From Alsobacter sp046349155 (lineage in GTDB: Bacteria > Pseudomonadota > Alphaproteobacteria > Rhizobiales > Beijerinckiaceae), in the NCBI GenBank assembly GCA_046349155.1, contig JAXMCW010000001.1, forward strand, positions 930,001-994,000: a DNA stretch of 64,000 nt. Direction: 5' to 3'. Made by a program: the position numbers and the translations under genes. The notes below the pieces were generated by a model, which was not told the DNA's origin, did not search any database, and worked only from the letters and a program-made list of their open reading frames with translations. Below, one piece after another: positions 8,127 to 17,099 of the stretch. The stretch's first letter is position 1; each line of letters starts with the position of its first letter.

Positions 8127-10435
8127 GCGGTCCCGACTCGGGCCGGGTTGCGGTCGACATCACGAACTGCGACCGCGAGCCGATCCATGTTCCCGGTTCA
8201 ATCCAGCCGCACGGCGTGATCGTGGCGGTGACTCTGGATTCGATGCGGGTTGCTCAGGTCGGCGGAGACTCCGAAACTCTTCTCGGACGGCCCGCCGACG
8301 ACCTGCTCGGCCGCCCCATCGCAGACTGGCTCACAGCTGAGCAGTGTCGGCGCATTGGGGAACTCGTCGCGTCAGGCTCGCTTGATCGACCGTCGCGCGC
8401 GTTCGTCATTTCCGGTCCGCCTGTCCAGGCGGATATGAACGCGGTCGTTCATGTGAGCGACGGAATCCTGATCCTGGAGCTTGAGCCTACAGGGACTGAT
8501 GCCGGAGACGATTCGATCGCTCTCGTGCACGGGATGGTTCGCCATATCCAAGCTGCCGCCACTCACCGGGAGGCGTGCCAGGCCGCAGCCTCACAAGTCG
8601 CCGCCGCAACGGGGTTCGACAGGGTCGTGGTCTACCGGTTCCTGCCGGACAGCTCGGGCTTGGTGGAAGCCGAAGTCTGCCGGAAAGGAATGGATTCGTT
8701 CCTCGGCCTCCAGTTCCCAGCGTCAGACATTCCCAAGCAGGCCCGCGAGCTGTACCTCCGCAACTGGATAAGGGCGATACCCGATGCGAAGTACAGCCCC
8801 TTTCCCATCGTGCCCGAACGCAACCCCGTCACGGGCCGGCAGCTCGATCTGACCCAGAGCGCATTGCGGAGCGTTTCCCCCATTCATCTTGAATATCTCG
8901 CCAACATGGGTGTGAGGGCATCCCTGTCGCTGTCTCTCATCTTGAACGGGCGCTTGTGGGGACTGATCGCCTGCCATCATGAGACGGCCAAGTTCGTCGG
9001 CCACGAGCAGCGCATGGCGCTCGAGACCTTCGCACAGATGGCTTCGTACATCCTTGAGACGAAGCTGACGTCGGAAGAATTGGCCGCCCGGCTCAAGGCT
9101 GTCGATCTTCACGACCAGATGATTGCTTCCTTGTCAAAGGAGCAGGACCTGACAAAGGGCCTGAGAAGCAACCAATCCAATCTGATGAACTACATCCATT
9201 CAGGAGGCGTCTGTGTCTGGATGGATGGAAACATGATTCAGGTAGGCGCCACGCCGAACGAGAGGCAGACAAGTGACCTTGTGAACTGGCTGAACACCGC
9301 CGTCACCGACGGGGTGTATCACACGGACACACTTCCCTACGTCTATACCCCGTCAATCGCTTTCAAAGATGTGGCCAGCGGCATCCTGGCGCTGTCTGTA
9401 TCGCGCACTCCGCGCGACTACGTGATCTGGTTCAGGCCGGAGTTGGTCCGTACCATCACTTGGGCCGGCGATCCCCTGAAGGCGGTCACACAGGCGGAAG
9501 ACGGGCCGAAGCTCTCTCCCCGCAGCAGTTTCGCCGCCTGGCAGGCCGAGATGCGTCTCCACGCGGCGCCATGGACCAACGTCGACCTGCAGACCGCGCA
9601 GACGCTGCGCGTGTCGCTGCTTGAAGTCGTGCTGTTGCGGATCGATGAAGTCGCGCGGGAGAAGCAGGCGGCGAACGCGCGACAGGAAGCGCTCCTGGAA
9701 GAACTCGACAAGAGGATCCAGCAATGGGAAGCCACGGCGCGCGACCTCAAGCGGGAAGGCGACCGACGGGCCGTGCTGGAAGCCGAGTTGTCGGAGGTGT
9801 TGCGCCGAACCGTCGTCGAACAGGAAAGCGAACGCCAGCGGATCGCGCGTGAATTGCACGACAAACTGGGCCAGTTCCTGACCATCATGCAGCTTGATCT
9901 TGACGAAATCGCGCGGCGGTCGACGTCAGCGGATCGCGTGCGCGACGCCGTCTCGCGCCTCAAGGAGTTGACGTCCACCGTGGGCCAGGAAGTCAACCGG
10001 CTGGCGTGGGAGATCAGGCCGACGAGCCTCGATGATCTCGGCCTTCAGACGGCGGTGCAGCAGTTTACGGAAGAATGGAGCGAACGAAGCGGACTCGATT
10101 TCGATCTCCATGTCCGCATGGATGATCGGCGCTTTCCGAGCAGCATCGAGACCACTCTTTACAGGGTCATCCAAGAGGCGGTCACCAACATTGTAAAGCA
10201 CGCCCGCGCCTCGCGGGTCGGGATCATCCTGGAAGCGACTGGCGACGAGGTGAGCCTCATCGTCGAGGACAACGGTCAGGGCTTCAACTGGGAAGACCCC
10301 GACGCCGCGAGATCTCCCTCCGCGAGGCTGGGGTTGCTCGGCATTCGGGAACGCCTAGCGCTTGTGGGAGGACGTCTGGAGATCGAGTCCGAACGGGGTG
10401 TCGGAACGACCCTGATCGTGCATGTGCCGCACTGA
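8123..10435 (+). CDS. bphP: Bacteriophytochrome sensor histidine kinase
   Basis: This 770-residue protein has PAS-GAF-PHY order. Cys16 (DITNCDREPIHVPGSIQPHG) is the N-terminal biliverdin attachment residue of bacteriophytochromes. The GAF domain has FPASDIPKQARELY and the SVSPIHLEYLANMGVRASLS and LWGLIACHH signatures, with PHY following to about residue 500. The output is a HisKA_3/NarL-type kinase: RIARELHDKLGQFL with His579, then an HATPase (VIQEAVTNIVKHARAS; VEDNGQGF; LGLLGIRERLALVGG). Most bacteriophytochromes use a HisKA or HWE dimerisation domain, so the NarL-type output is less usual. It matches the NarL-type regulator that overlaps its stop codon. It senses red/far-red light. Confidence 0.95.
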   Translation: MSGPDSGRVAVDITNCDREPIHVPGSIQPHGVIVAVTLDSMRVAQVGGDSETLLGRPADDLLGRPIADWLTAEQCRRIGELVASGSLDRPSRAFVISGPPVQADMNAVVHVSDGILILELEPTGTDAGDDSIALVHGMVRHIQAAATHREACQAAASQVAAATGFDRVVVYRFLPDSSGLVEAEVCRKGMDSFLGLQFPASDIPKQARELYLRNWIRAIPDAKYSPFPIVPERNPVTGRQLDLTQSALRSVSPIHLEYLANMGVRASLSLSLILNGRLWGLIACHHETAKFVGHEQRMALETFAQMASYILETKLTSEELAARLKAVDLHDQMIASLSKEQDLTKGLRSNQSNLMNYIHSGGVCVWMDGNMIQVGATPNERQTSDLVNWLNTAVTDGVYHTDTLPYVYTPSIAFKDVASGILALSVSRTPRDYVIWFRPELVRTITWAGDPLKAVTQAEDGPKLSPRSSFAAWQAEMRLHAAPWTNVDLQTAQTLRVSLLEVVLLRIDEVAREKQAANARQEALLEELDKRIQQWEATARDLKREGDRRAVLEAELSEVLRRTVVEQESERQRIARELHDKLGQFLTIMQLDLDEIARRSTSADRVRDAVSRLKELTSTVGQEVNRLAWEIRPTSLDDLGLQTAVQQFTEEWSERSGLDFDLHVRMDDRRFPSSIETTLYRVIQEAVTNIVKHARASRVGIILEATGDEVSLIVEDNGQGFNWEDPDAARSPSARLGLLGIRERLALVGGRLEIESERGVGTTLIVHVPH

Positions 10436-11121
10436 TGGAGGGAGAAGTGAAGCCTTCCGATCTCAGGGTGCTCCTGGCTGACGATCACCCGGTCGTGTTA
10501 GCCGGCATCAAGGCGCTACTCACGGCTGAAGCGGGCTTCGATGTTGTCGGCGAGGCTTCGAATGGCTTGATGGCTCTCGAGATGTCCGAAGCTCTGCAGC
10601 CCGATATCGCCGTTATCGACATTTCAATGCCGGGGCTGCTTGGCACTGCGCTCGCCGACCGCATGCGGGCCCAAGTGCCTCGGTGTCGTCTCATCGCTCT
10701 GACCGTCCACGAGGATCGAGCTTACCTCCGACAAATGCTGGAAAACGGGGTCGTCGGATACCTGCTCAAGCGTTCTGCCGCGGAGGTACTCGTCAGGGCG
10801 ATACACGTAGTGGCGGCAGGTGGGATCTACATTGATCCTGCGATGTCGGGGATGGTGTTCGCCAAGCAGCAGACCGAAAATCGCGGTCTTCGCCCTGAGA
10901 GGGGAGGAGAACTCAGCAAGCGCGAGATTGAGGTCTTGCGACTCCTGTCCGAAGGTCACAGCACCAAGGCCGTCGCCGCACGTCTGGATGTGGCAGCGAA
11001 GACGATCGAAACGTACAAGGCTCGCGGGCTTGAGAAGCTTGGATTGAAGTCCCGAGTGGAGTTGATCCGCTATGCGATCAGCCAAGGATGGTTGAACCAC
11101 CCTTCGTCCGGTAAATCCTGA
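10435..11121 (+). CDS. NarL/FixJ-type response regulator
   Basis: This 228-residue protein has a receiver domain with acidic pair Asp16/Asp17 (LLADDHPV), phospho-acceptor Asp62 (AVIDISMPG) and a conserved Lys in YLLKRSA. A LuxR-type helix-turn-helix follows near residues 160-215 (LSKREIEVLRLLSEGHSTKAVAARL, then TIETYKARGLEKLG). Its ATG shares a base with the phytochrome stop (TGATG), so it is almost certainly the cognate partner. Light-dependent phosphorylation would turn target genes on or off. A palindrome directly after the gene is a candidate binding site. Confidence 0.94.
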   Translation: MEGEVKPSDLRVLLADDHPVVLAGIKALLTAEAGFDVVGEASNGLMALEMSEALQPDIAVIDISMPGLLGTALADRMRAQVPRCRLIALTVHEDRAYLRQMLENGVVGYLLKRSAAEVLVRAIHVVAAGGIYIDPAMSGMVFAKQQTENRGLRPERGGELSKREIEVLRLLSEGHSTKAVAARLDVAAKTIETYKARGLEKLGLKSRVELIRYAISQGWLNHPSSGKS

Positions 11122-11123
11122 CT

Positions 11124-11142
11124 TGTAGGGAATTACCCTACA
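11124..11142. promoter_or_regulatory. Perfect palindrome, candidate operator
   Basis: TGTAGGG and CCCTACA are perfect inverted arms around AATTA. The site sits right after the NarL-type regulator gene and upstream of the next + strand gene. There is no T-run, so a terminator is unlikely. LuxR-type regulators bind such 18-20-bp palindromes, so this may be a target of the phytochrome pathway. Confidence 0.4.
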
Positions 11143-11167
11143 GAAGCGACATATAGTCCGGACTATT

Positions 11168-11198
11168 CATTCCGTCCCTTTTGCGGAATGCTTGTTTT
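11168..11198 (+). terminator. Terminator of the phytochrome operon
   Basis: CATTCCG (11168-11174) pairs with CGGAATG (11184-11190) around a 9-nt loop and is followed by CTTGTTTT. It would end the heme oxygenase, phytochrome and regulator transcript. The 7-bp stem is modest. Confidence 0.5.
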
Positions 11199-11285
11199 GA
11201 CCATCATTAGGGTGGCCAATCTCTTAATGTGGCGCATTAGGAGTCTGCGACTTAGCGCCGAGTCCGATGTCCTGAGGTGTTGCCG

Positions 11286-11687
11286 ATGACGTTCAGCTTT
11301 AAGCCGCCTCACGCCGTCCCCAGAATGAAGGTCCAGATCTATTACCTCACCTCCAGGGAATGTAAGTCGCACAAACTGACCAGGGGCCTTGCAGGGTCAC
11401 GACACAACATCCAGGTCGAATGGGTTGATGCGACTTCGACAGAGGCCTGCCTTAGCACCCTCGGCTTGGCGATTCAGCAGGATCCTACGCCGTCAATCAT
11501 TGTATTTGATTGTGGTGATCTCGGCGAGAATGCTTGGCTCTTGTTTGAAAAGATAAAGACACAGATCGGAAGTAGGTATATTGAGTACGTGTTCGACGCT
11601 GCGCTCGACCTGATAGCAAAAGACATTCTTGCTGAAGATATCAATGTGACTTTTATCAAAGAAGTGGGCAGTTTTGACCACGGTTAG
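11286..11687 (+). CDS. Hypothetical protein, possible degenerate receiver-like domain
   Basis: Start chosen at ATG 11286 with GAGG about 8 nt upstream; a GTG nine bases earlier is also possible. It encodes about 133 residues. Alternating hydrophobic strands and helices (MKVQIYYLTSRE, then SIIVFDCGDLGENAWLLFEKIK, then INVTFIKEVGS) suggest an alpha/beta fold like a receiver domain, but the acidic pair and lysine of a true receiver are not evident. GC content is clearly below the flanking phytochrome operon, which suggests acquired DNA. No family recognised. It could be a light-pathway accessory because of its position, but it has its own leader. Confidence 0.6.
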   Translation: MTFSFKPPHAVPRMKVQIYYLTSRECKSHKLTRGLAGSRHNIQVEWVDATSTEACLSTLGLAIQQDPTPSIIVFDCGDLGENAWLLFEKIKTQIGSRYIEYVFDAALDLIAKDILAEDINVTFIKEVGSFDHG

Positions 11688-11707
11688 TCACGTGGAAATT
11701 TTGCCCA

Positions 11708-11934
11708 ATGATCGAAAAAGAAGCACTCTTTCTTCTAAGATCGATCGAAGCAAATGGCAGTGAACTAAGAGTCGCACGTATCGCAATCGATGTCCGTACC
11801 GTTCAAGCTCTGCTGAGTCAGAGTTACTCGTTGAGGTTTCGCACGATTTCGATGATCACGTGGCCGTTTTCAAAATCACACCACGCGGAATGGTGCGTCT
11901 TCGTGGAAACGGCAGCGCACCTGGGAACAACTAG
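11708..11934 (+). pseudogene. Short gene with apparent frameshift
   Basis: The first 38 codons from ATG 11708 (MIEKEALFLLRSIEANGSEL ... VQALLSQ) look coding, but that frame then turns into low-quality sequence. One frame over, near 11818, the sequence reads LLVEVSHDFDDHVAVFKITP and continues to a TAG at 11932-11934. Joining both halves gives one coherent protein of about 75 residues, so a single-base indel around 11815-11825 is likely. Function unknown. It shares the lower GC of the gene before it. Confidence 0.4.
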
Positions 11935-12096
11935 CTCATGTGTAAAATTGCGCTCTGCGAGTACGGCGCGTCATCTAATACGTACCCGTTCGGGTCAGCG
12001 GCGTAGGATTTTTCCTTCGAAATAAGAATTGCAGGGCAAGGTCCGCTTTCATGTCAAGCCTCAGGGGCTGCTTGTGGCGCGAGGCAGACTACTCAC

Positions 12097-13152
12097 TCAG
12101 CGGCGCATCGCCTGCAGAACGTCGTGGTACTTCCGTGCGCCGTCAATCGCCTGCCCATGGTTGTAGTGCTTGTCGGACGTCTGAATTGAATCGTGATCGA
12201 GAAGCTCACGGCTATCCTTGGCGTGGCGGGGATTGTGGATGACGACCGTGGTGACCGCTGCATCCCGGAACCAGTGCGGCGGGATGGGTTTGCCAAATGC
12301 AGCCGTCGTGCGGCGCCTCACGGCGTTGTGGAGAGAGACCTCTGCCAGAGGCGCGCCGGTCTCCGCCACCCACAGCCGGCCGTGGTCGACCCCTTGGTCC
12401 CGGAGAAGCACCGGCCTGTAGCCATCGAGGTAGAGCCGCAGCCATGGAACAAGGTGGTCGGGGAGAGCGACCTGCGAGACCCGGCGGCCCTTCATCTCGT
12501 CCGCGCCAAAGGCCAGCATGAAGGTCTTGCCGCGTGGCACGAGGTGCCGCCCGATTTCAATTTGCGTGATGTTCTTGAGCCGGCACAGCCGGGTGATGAG
12601 CAGCGTAAGGATCAGGCCATCGCGGAATTGACGGGCTTGCTGCAGGACGGTGCCGCGGAACGTGGGATCATGGGCCTCGCGCATGAGCGCGTAGCCGAGA
12701 TGCTCGATCTCGGCGGCCGAGCGCAGCCTCTCGATCTTGTTGCGGATGGGCCGGGCTTTCCGACGCGCCCGGATAGAGATCCGGGCCAGCCATGCCCAAT
12801 CATGGTTGGGGACCATGACGCGCACGGCATCGAAGAGCTCCTGGGCGCGGCAGGCAAGGGTATAGGACGACCTCTGTGCGGCGATCTCTGCCAGCCAGGT
12901 CGCGACGGCCTCACGGGTCACCAGCGCTTCGGGAGCAGCGCTGATGTCAACGCCGCGGGCGAGGTTCCAGGCCAGCCAAAGGCCGTAACCCGTCGCGGTC
13001 TTGGCGATCGACCGCGGACGCCATCCAGAAGCCACTCCAGCCTCGTCCAGAAGGTCGCCGGGCGCCAGGGCGGCCACCCAGGCCCGCCTGTGGCTCTCCG
13101 GCCATTGGTGGGGCTTCAGAGCGCGCAGGGGAGCGGCCTGCGGAGCACTCAC
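12097..13152 (-). CDS. Tyrosine recombinase (second of an overlapping pair)
   Basis: The start is the GTG at 13150-13152, overlapping the stop of the partner gene (GTGA), and gives 351 residues. The C-terminal catalytic domain shows the first Arg (LLITRLCRLKNITQIE), HWFRDAAVTT for the HxxR box, LLDHDSIQTSDKHYNHG for the His and Tyr, and KYHDVL at the end. Spacing is looser than in XerC/D, as in other recombinases that occur in tandem sets. The overlap means both are made together and probably work as a complex, as in paired or RIT-type recombinases of alphaproteobacteria. Only two genes are present, not three. Confidence 0.85.
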   Translation of the reverse strand: MSAPQAAPLRALKPHQWPESHRRAWVAALAPGDLLDEAGVASGWRPRSIAKTATGYGLWLAWNLARGVDISAAPEALVTREAVATWLAEIAAQRSSYTLACRAQELFDAVRVMVPNHDWAWLARISIRARRKARPIRNKIERLRSAAEIEHLGYALMREAHDPTFRGTVLQQARQFRDGLILTLLITRLCRLKNITQIEIGRHLVPRGKTFMLAFGADEMKGRRVSQVALPDHLVPWLRLYLDGYRPVLLRDQGVDHGRLWVAETGAPLAEVSLHNAVRRRTTAAFGKPIPPHWFRDAAVTTVVIHNPRHAKDSRELLDHDSIQTSDKHYNHGQAIDGARKYHDVLQAMRR

Positions 13153-14828
13153 GGCTCGAACTCCTGGCGCAGCGTCGTGAGCAGGGCATCGTAGCGCTCG
13201 AAGGCCTCGCTGCGCTCGATCCAGCAATAGGACTGGATCGTGGTCTGGATCGACTTGTGGCCCAGCAGCAGGCGGACCGTCTCGTAGTCGCCCGGGTGGC
13301 GCTTGAGATAGAGCAGGGCGGCGAAGTGCCGGAACAGGTGGCAGTTCACCTCCAGACCGCAGGCGTCATGGATGGCCTGCGGGATCTGGGCGCTCAGCTG
13401 CCGCGGCGTCTTGGCTCCGCCGGAGGTGTTGGGGAACAACCACGGCGTGTGGCCTTCGACCAGGAGCGGGCGAAACTCGCGCAGGTAGAGGTCGAGGATC
13501 TGCACGACGTCGGAGGGGAGCGGAAACTCGAGATCCACCTCGTTCTTCACCTCGTGGGCCGGGATGACGATGTGGACCGGTCCCTTCGAGCCGGCCCGCG
13601 TCCTCGTGACGTGGCGCTCCAGATGCAGGTTGGCCAGGTTCATCACGCGCATCGGGGCGACGATGAGAATGGCGATCGCCAGGGCATTCTGCATCAGCAG
13701 GGCCGCATCCTTCCCGGCAGGCATGGCCCGAGCGAAGGCCACGAGGTCATAGGGCAACTGCAGCATGCGCACCGCGTTCTGCGGATCGGCGAGCTGGCCG
13801 AGGCGGTGCTTGTTCTTGTCCGTCATCCCGCGCGCGGGGCGCACCTTGCGTGCGAGGTTGCGTAAGACCTCGATCTCGGCAGCGGGCGCCTTCACCCAGT
13901 GCCGGGCGACCCGCAGCGCGCACCGGGCGAGATTGTCGGTCTGCCCGTTCCGGCGCTTCTCGTGCCGAGCAAACGACACGTTGAGAGCCTTGCGCACGTT
14001 GCCCGCCGCCACGAGCCCTCTCAGGTCGAGAAGCGCCTGGAGATCGCCTCCCGCCTCCTGGTACAGCGTCGCGAGCTGCAGCAGGAGCGTTCGCTCGTTG
14101 CGAACAGTCATGGGCTTTGCCGAGGGCACGTCGTCATCCGCGAGGAGATCACCCTCGAAGCGCCGGGCGAGGTACGCATCGAGGTCGGCACCGAAGCTGC
14201 CCGGCAAGTCGGCTGCGGCCACGGATAGGTTCTTGCGGTAGCACGGCACCACGAGGTGCACGTTGGGCCAGGTCCCGATGGCGTCGGCGCACTTGTTCCA
14301 GGTCAGCACCGCGTCCCGGTGCACCTGGGGTGCGCGCGGCACTAGGCTCTCCTCGACGAGGACGCGGCCGAACTCGGCCATCACGGCGTCATCCACCGCC
14401 TCGGGCGCGATGGCCTTTCCCTCGCAATAGCGCGCGAAGCGGGACAGCTTGGTCCGATCGTAGCGATCCTCCGCCATGGACAGCAGATCCCCCCACGCCG
14501 ACGACAGCTGGACCAGCGAACGGCGGGGAATTGAGCCCAGCCCGGCCAGCCTCAGGGCCGCATGGAGACTGGCCCGCACCGTGCGCCAGCGCGTGGCCGA
14601 CATGCCGACCTGGCTGACATGCAGCTTCTCCAGCTTCAGCCGCAGCTGCCAGGGCGACGCCTCCAGCGTCTCGGCAGGGACACCAATCGCCCGGGCCACG
14701 TCCTGCAGGGCCATCTCGATCTCCTGTCGACGGGCGGGAGACAGCTCCGTGTGCTGCCGGACAATGGCGGCGACGTCGGCCAGCGTCAGGGCGGACGATG
14801 CCGAGAAGAGGGTCTTGGGCGCATTCAT
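13149..14828 (-). CDS. Tyrosine recombinase/integrase (first of an overlapping pair)
   Basis: This 559-residue protein has an N-terminal region of about 330 residues with no clear domain and a C-terminal catalytic domain. That domain shows the first Arg (IVAPMRVMNLANLHLERHV), a Lys-bearing beta turn (PAHEVKNEVDLEFPLP), HLFRHFAALLYLKRHPGDYE for HxxR, and LLGHKSIQTTIQSYCWIERS for H and Tyr. It is the upstream gene of a two-gene leftward operon. Its promoter lies in 14829-15558, next to an AT-richer accessory gene. It probably moves or once moved this island. Confidence 0.9.
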   Translation of the reverse strand: MNAPKTLFSASSALTLADVAAIVRQHTELSPARRQEIEMALQDVARAIGVPAETLEASPWQLRLKLEKLHVSQVGMSATRWRTVRASLHAALRLAGLGSIPRRSLVQLSSAWGDLLSMAEDRYDRTKLSRFARYCEGKAIAPEAVDDAVMAEFGRVLVEESLVPRAPQVHRDAVLTWNKCADAIGTWPNVHLVVPCYRKNLSVAAADLPGSFGADLDAYLARRFEGDLLADDDVPSAKPMTVRNERTLLLQLATLYQEAGGDLQALLDLRGLVAAGNVRKALNVSFARHEKRRNGQTDNLARCALRVARHWVKAPAAEIEVLRNLARKVRPARGMTDKNKHRLGQLADPQNAVRMLQLPYDLVAFARAMPAGKDAALLMQNALAIAILIVAPMRVMNLANLHLERHVTRTRAGSKGPVHIVIPAHEVKNEVDLEFPLPSDVVQILDLYLREFRPLLVEGHTPWLFPNTSGGAKTPRQLSAQIPQAIHDACGLEVNCHLFRHFAALLYLKRHPGDYETVRLLLGHKSIQTTIQSYCWIERSEAFERYDALLTTLRQEFEP

Positions 14829-15558
14829 GGGAGATCTCCTGCGAGGGTATTGAAGCGCGATCCAGTGGGAACGTCCATGTAAATTTGCAGGTGAAATTCA
14901 TAGCGGATATGTATTCAAGAGCTATCGAGCAAAGGAGATGACGTTCTTATATTCCCAGGAGCAGCGCTCTCTGCACCATCCCGAGCGGCTAGTCGCGCCA
15001 GTAGCTGCACGAGTGGCTGGAGCGCGTGCGGGGACGCGGCGGGCGACACGGTGCGCGTCGGCTCTTCGCGATGCAGTCGTTTTGATGCTTGAGGCAGCTG
15101 CCTGTTCGGTGACCTGGCACGCACAACAGCGCTCCGTTAGGAGTTGCTGTCCTCGTGCGGCGCGCAGTCGGGCAAGCAGAACGTCAAAGCCTCTCCCGGC
15201 GCGGGAGAGCGTGAATAGAGCGATTGGGCAAGCTGCCCTGCCACTCGCTGCAGAGGTTGCCCATGCCTCGATTTGAGTCGCAAGCCAGTTATGTCTGGGC
15301 GTGGTGCGATTGGCTTGAGTTCCATCCAACCCACAAGCCAGTTGGCAGCAACGAGGCCGAAGCCCCGATTAAAGCTGAGTGGGTACCAATCTACAAGAAT
15401 GGTCAGCCTGGCTTTCGGTCCGGAGTCCTTCTGCTTTGCGCCAGGAGCGGACCCTCTGGTCACTGACCACCTTGCGCCATAGTCTTGGAAACAAAAACCC
15501 TTGCGCTGAGCTTCAGCTGAATGCATTTTGATCAAAAATAACCCACAGAGACTCAAGC
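14829..15558. other. Long intergenic stretch, no supported gene
   Basis: About 730 bases with lower GC than the chromosome separate the recombinase pair from the OLD-type gene. Short open frames exist on both strands (for instance 15263-15466 on + and 15137-15631 on -), but none has a good ribosome site or a recognisable protein. The promoters of both flanking transcripts must lie here. Confidence 0.5.
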
Positions 15559-17010
15559 ATGAGCGATCCGAAAGCTGCTCTGAAGCAGAAATTTGCCAAG
15601 CAGAACCGATATGCCAATTTCGGTGCAGCACTAGTTTCCGCCAAAATCGCTGGCTTTCGTGGTATAAATGTTGATCTCGAGTTTGAGTACCCAGTTACTG
15701 CTCTTTCTGGCTTCAACGGCTCCGGAAAGAGCACAATTGGCCAATTATTACTTTGTGGGTATCGGAAACTTTCCTCTACCGTTACTGCCAAACGGTTTTA
15801 TGTGGTCAATTTCTTCCCCGTTTCGCTAGTCGATCCAACCCCGTTCACAGCGGATGCATCCATCACGTACCGTTATCAAACAGACAAGCCCGACGTCTTG
15901 CAAGAACTCACTGTTTCTCGTGCGGCAAAAGAATGGTCTGGTTATAAACGACAACCCGAGAGAAACGCCGAGTATATTGGTTTTACTGTGTATATTCCAA
16001 AAGTAGAACGGAGGGACATCAGCATTTATAGCGCTTCTCAAATGATTTTGTCGGATAAGATAGAGCTTGAAAACGCCGCTAGCCGAGTAAGCACGATACT
16101 TGGCTCGCCTTACGATGAGATTTATTTTCAGGGAATCACTGCAAGCAAAAAAGAAGGGGAATTAGGAGTTGCGAGACGCTTAGGCGCTACATATTCTGAG
16201 AACAACATGGGTTTTGGAGAAGGGCGTGTAGTTTACACTGTTCGCCTGCTAGAAAATTGTCCAGCTCAGAGCCTGATCGTACTGGAGGAACCGGAAACTT
16301 CACTCCATGAGAGCGCTCAGTACGAGTTTGCGAAATATCTGATTGATGTGTGCGATAGGCGAGGACACCAGATTATCTTTTCGACCCACTCTAGCGCCAT
16401 GATGAGCGCACTTCCTCCGGAGGGTCGCAAGCTGCTGGTTCGTAATAGCGATGGCGTATCGGTATATAATCGCGTTTCATCGTCCCGCATACGTACCGCC
16501 CTCTCCGCAGGTAGATCCGGGCATTCAGTTATCTGCGTGGAGGATGTGTTTGCCCAGAGCTTGGTCCGCGAAATACTTCGCCGTCACGACAAATCATTGA
16601 TGGCATCAACCACAGTTATACCGTTCGGTGATGCAAAAGCGGTAGTCAATGCCAAAAATGTACTGGAACAGTCTGGTATCAGGGCGATTGCACTCCGCGA
16701 TGCGGACCAGGGAGACGACAAGAAGAAGGGCATTTTTAAGTTGCCGGGCTGCCTTCCTCCTGAGAAGGAGGTTTTCGCAAACGGCAAGGTGAGAAGTAAG
16801 CTAAAAGAGATGTATGAGGTCGACTTCGGCCTGATAATTGCAGCAAATCCGATGCTCGATCATCACAAATACTCTGAGGCTTGCTGTGACGCAGCTCAAA
16901 CATCTCGCGAAGTAATCGAAGCAGATTGTATCAGAGCGTTTTTAGATGACGTCGGACCCACCTGGTATGTACCGCTCTGCGAGGACGTGAGGCGTTGTTT
17001 CCATAATTGA
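15559..17010 (+). CDS. OLD-family ATPase with TOPRIM nuclease domain
   Basis: This 483-residue protein has an ABC-type ATPase: Walker A GFNGSGKST (51-59), a FGEGR signature-like loop, Walker B LIVLEEPETSLHE (about 239) and an H-loop STHSS (about 275). After residue 315 comes a TOPRIM-like half with an acidic strand (VICVEDVFAQSLVREIL) and the DxD-type motif ALRDADQGDD (about 377-386). This is the plan of OLD/GajA nucleases, known in phage P2 exclusion and Gabija defence. No UvrD-like helicase (GajB) gene is adjacent, so it is a stand-alone type. Codon use and lower GC differ strongly from the chromosome and it lies beside two recombinases, which suggests a mobile defence gene. Its target is unknown. 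Confidence 0.8.
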   Translation: MSDPKAALKQKFAKQNRYANFGAALVSAKIAGFRGINVDLEFEYPVTALSGFNGSGKSTIGQLLLCGYRKLSSTVTAKRFYVVNFFPVSLVDPTPFTADASITYRYQTDKPDVLQELTVSRAAKEWSGYKRQPERNAEYIGFTVYIPKVERRDISIYSASQMILSDKIELENAASRVSTILGSPYDEIYFQGITASKKEGELGVARRLGATYSENNMGFGEGRVVYTVRLLENCPAQSLIVLEEPETSLHESAQYEFAKYLIDVCDRRGHQIIFSTHSSAMMSALPPEGRKLLVRNSDGVSVYNRVSSSRIRTALSAGRSGHSVICVEDVFAQSLVREILRRHDKSLMASTTVIPFGDAKAVVNAKNVLEQSGIRAIALRDADQGDDKKKGIFKLPGCLPPEKEVFANGKVRSKLKEMYEVDFGLIIAANPMLDHHKYSEACCDAAQTSREVIEADCIRAFLDDVGPTWYVPLCEDVRRCFHN

Positions 17011-17052
17011 AATTTGTCGTTCCCTGCTCGTACCCGCTTTCTTCCTCGTTTG

Positions 17053-17099
17053 TAAAGCTTGGAAAGCCGCTCTGGCACTGTGCCTTCCAAAGCTTTTTC
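17053..17099. terminator. Terminator of the OLD-type gene
   Basis: AAAGCTTGGAA and TTCCAAAGCTTT are near-perfect inverted arms with a roughly 20-nt loop, followed by a T-run (CTTTTTCT) on the + strand. It lies 43 bases after the stop codon at 17010. Confidence 0.5.

Noticed and set aside
12193..13194. A 333-codon + strand frame opposite the tyrosine recombinase
   Set aside because: The - strand frame has the recombinase catalytic residues; this one is its shadow.
15137..15631. A 164-codon - strand frame before the OLD gene
   Set aside because: Crosses the OLD start and promoter region, lacks a ribosome site and has no known motif.
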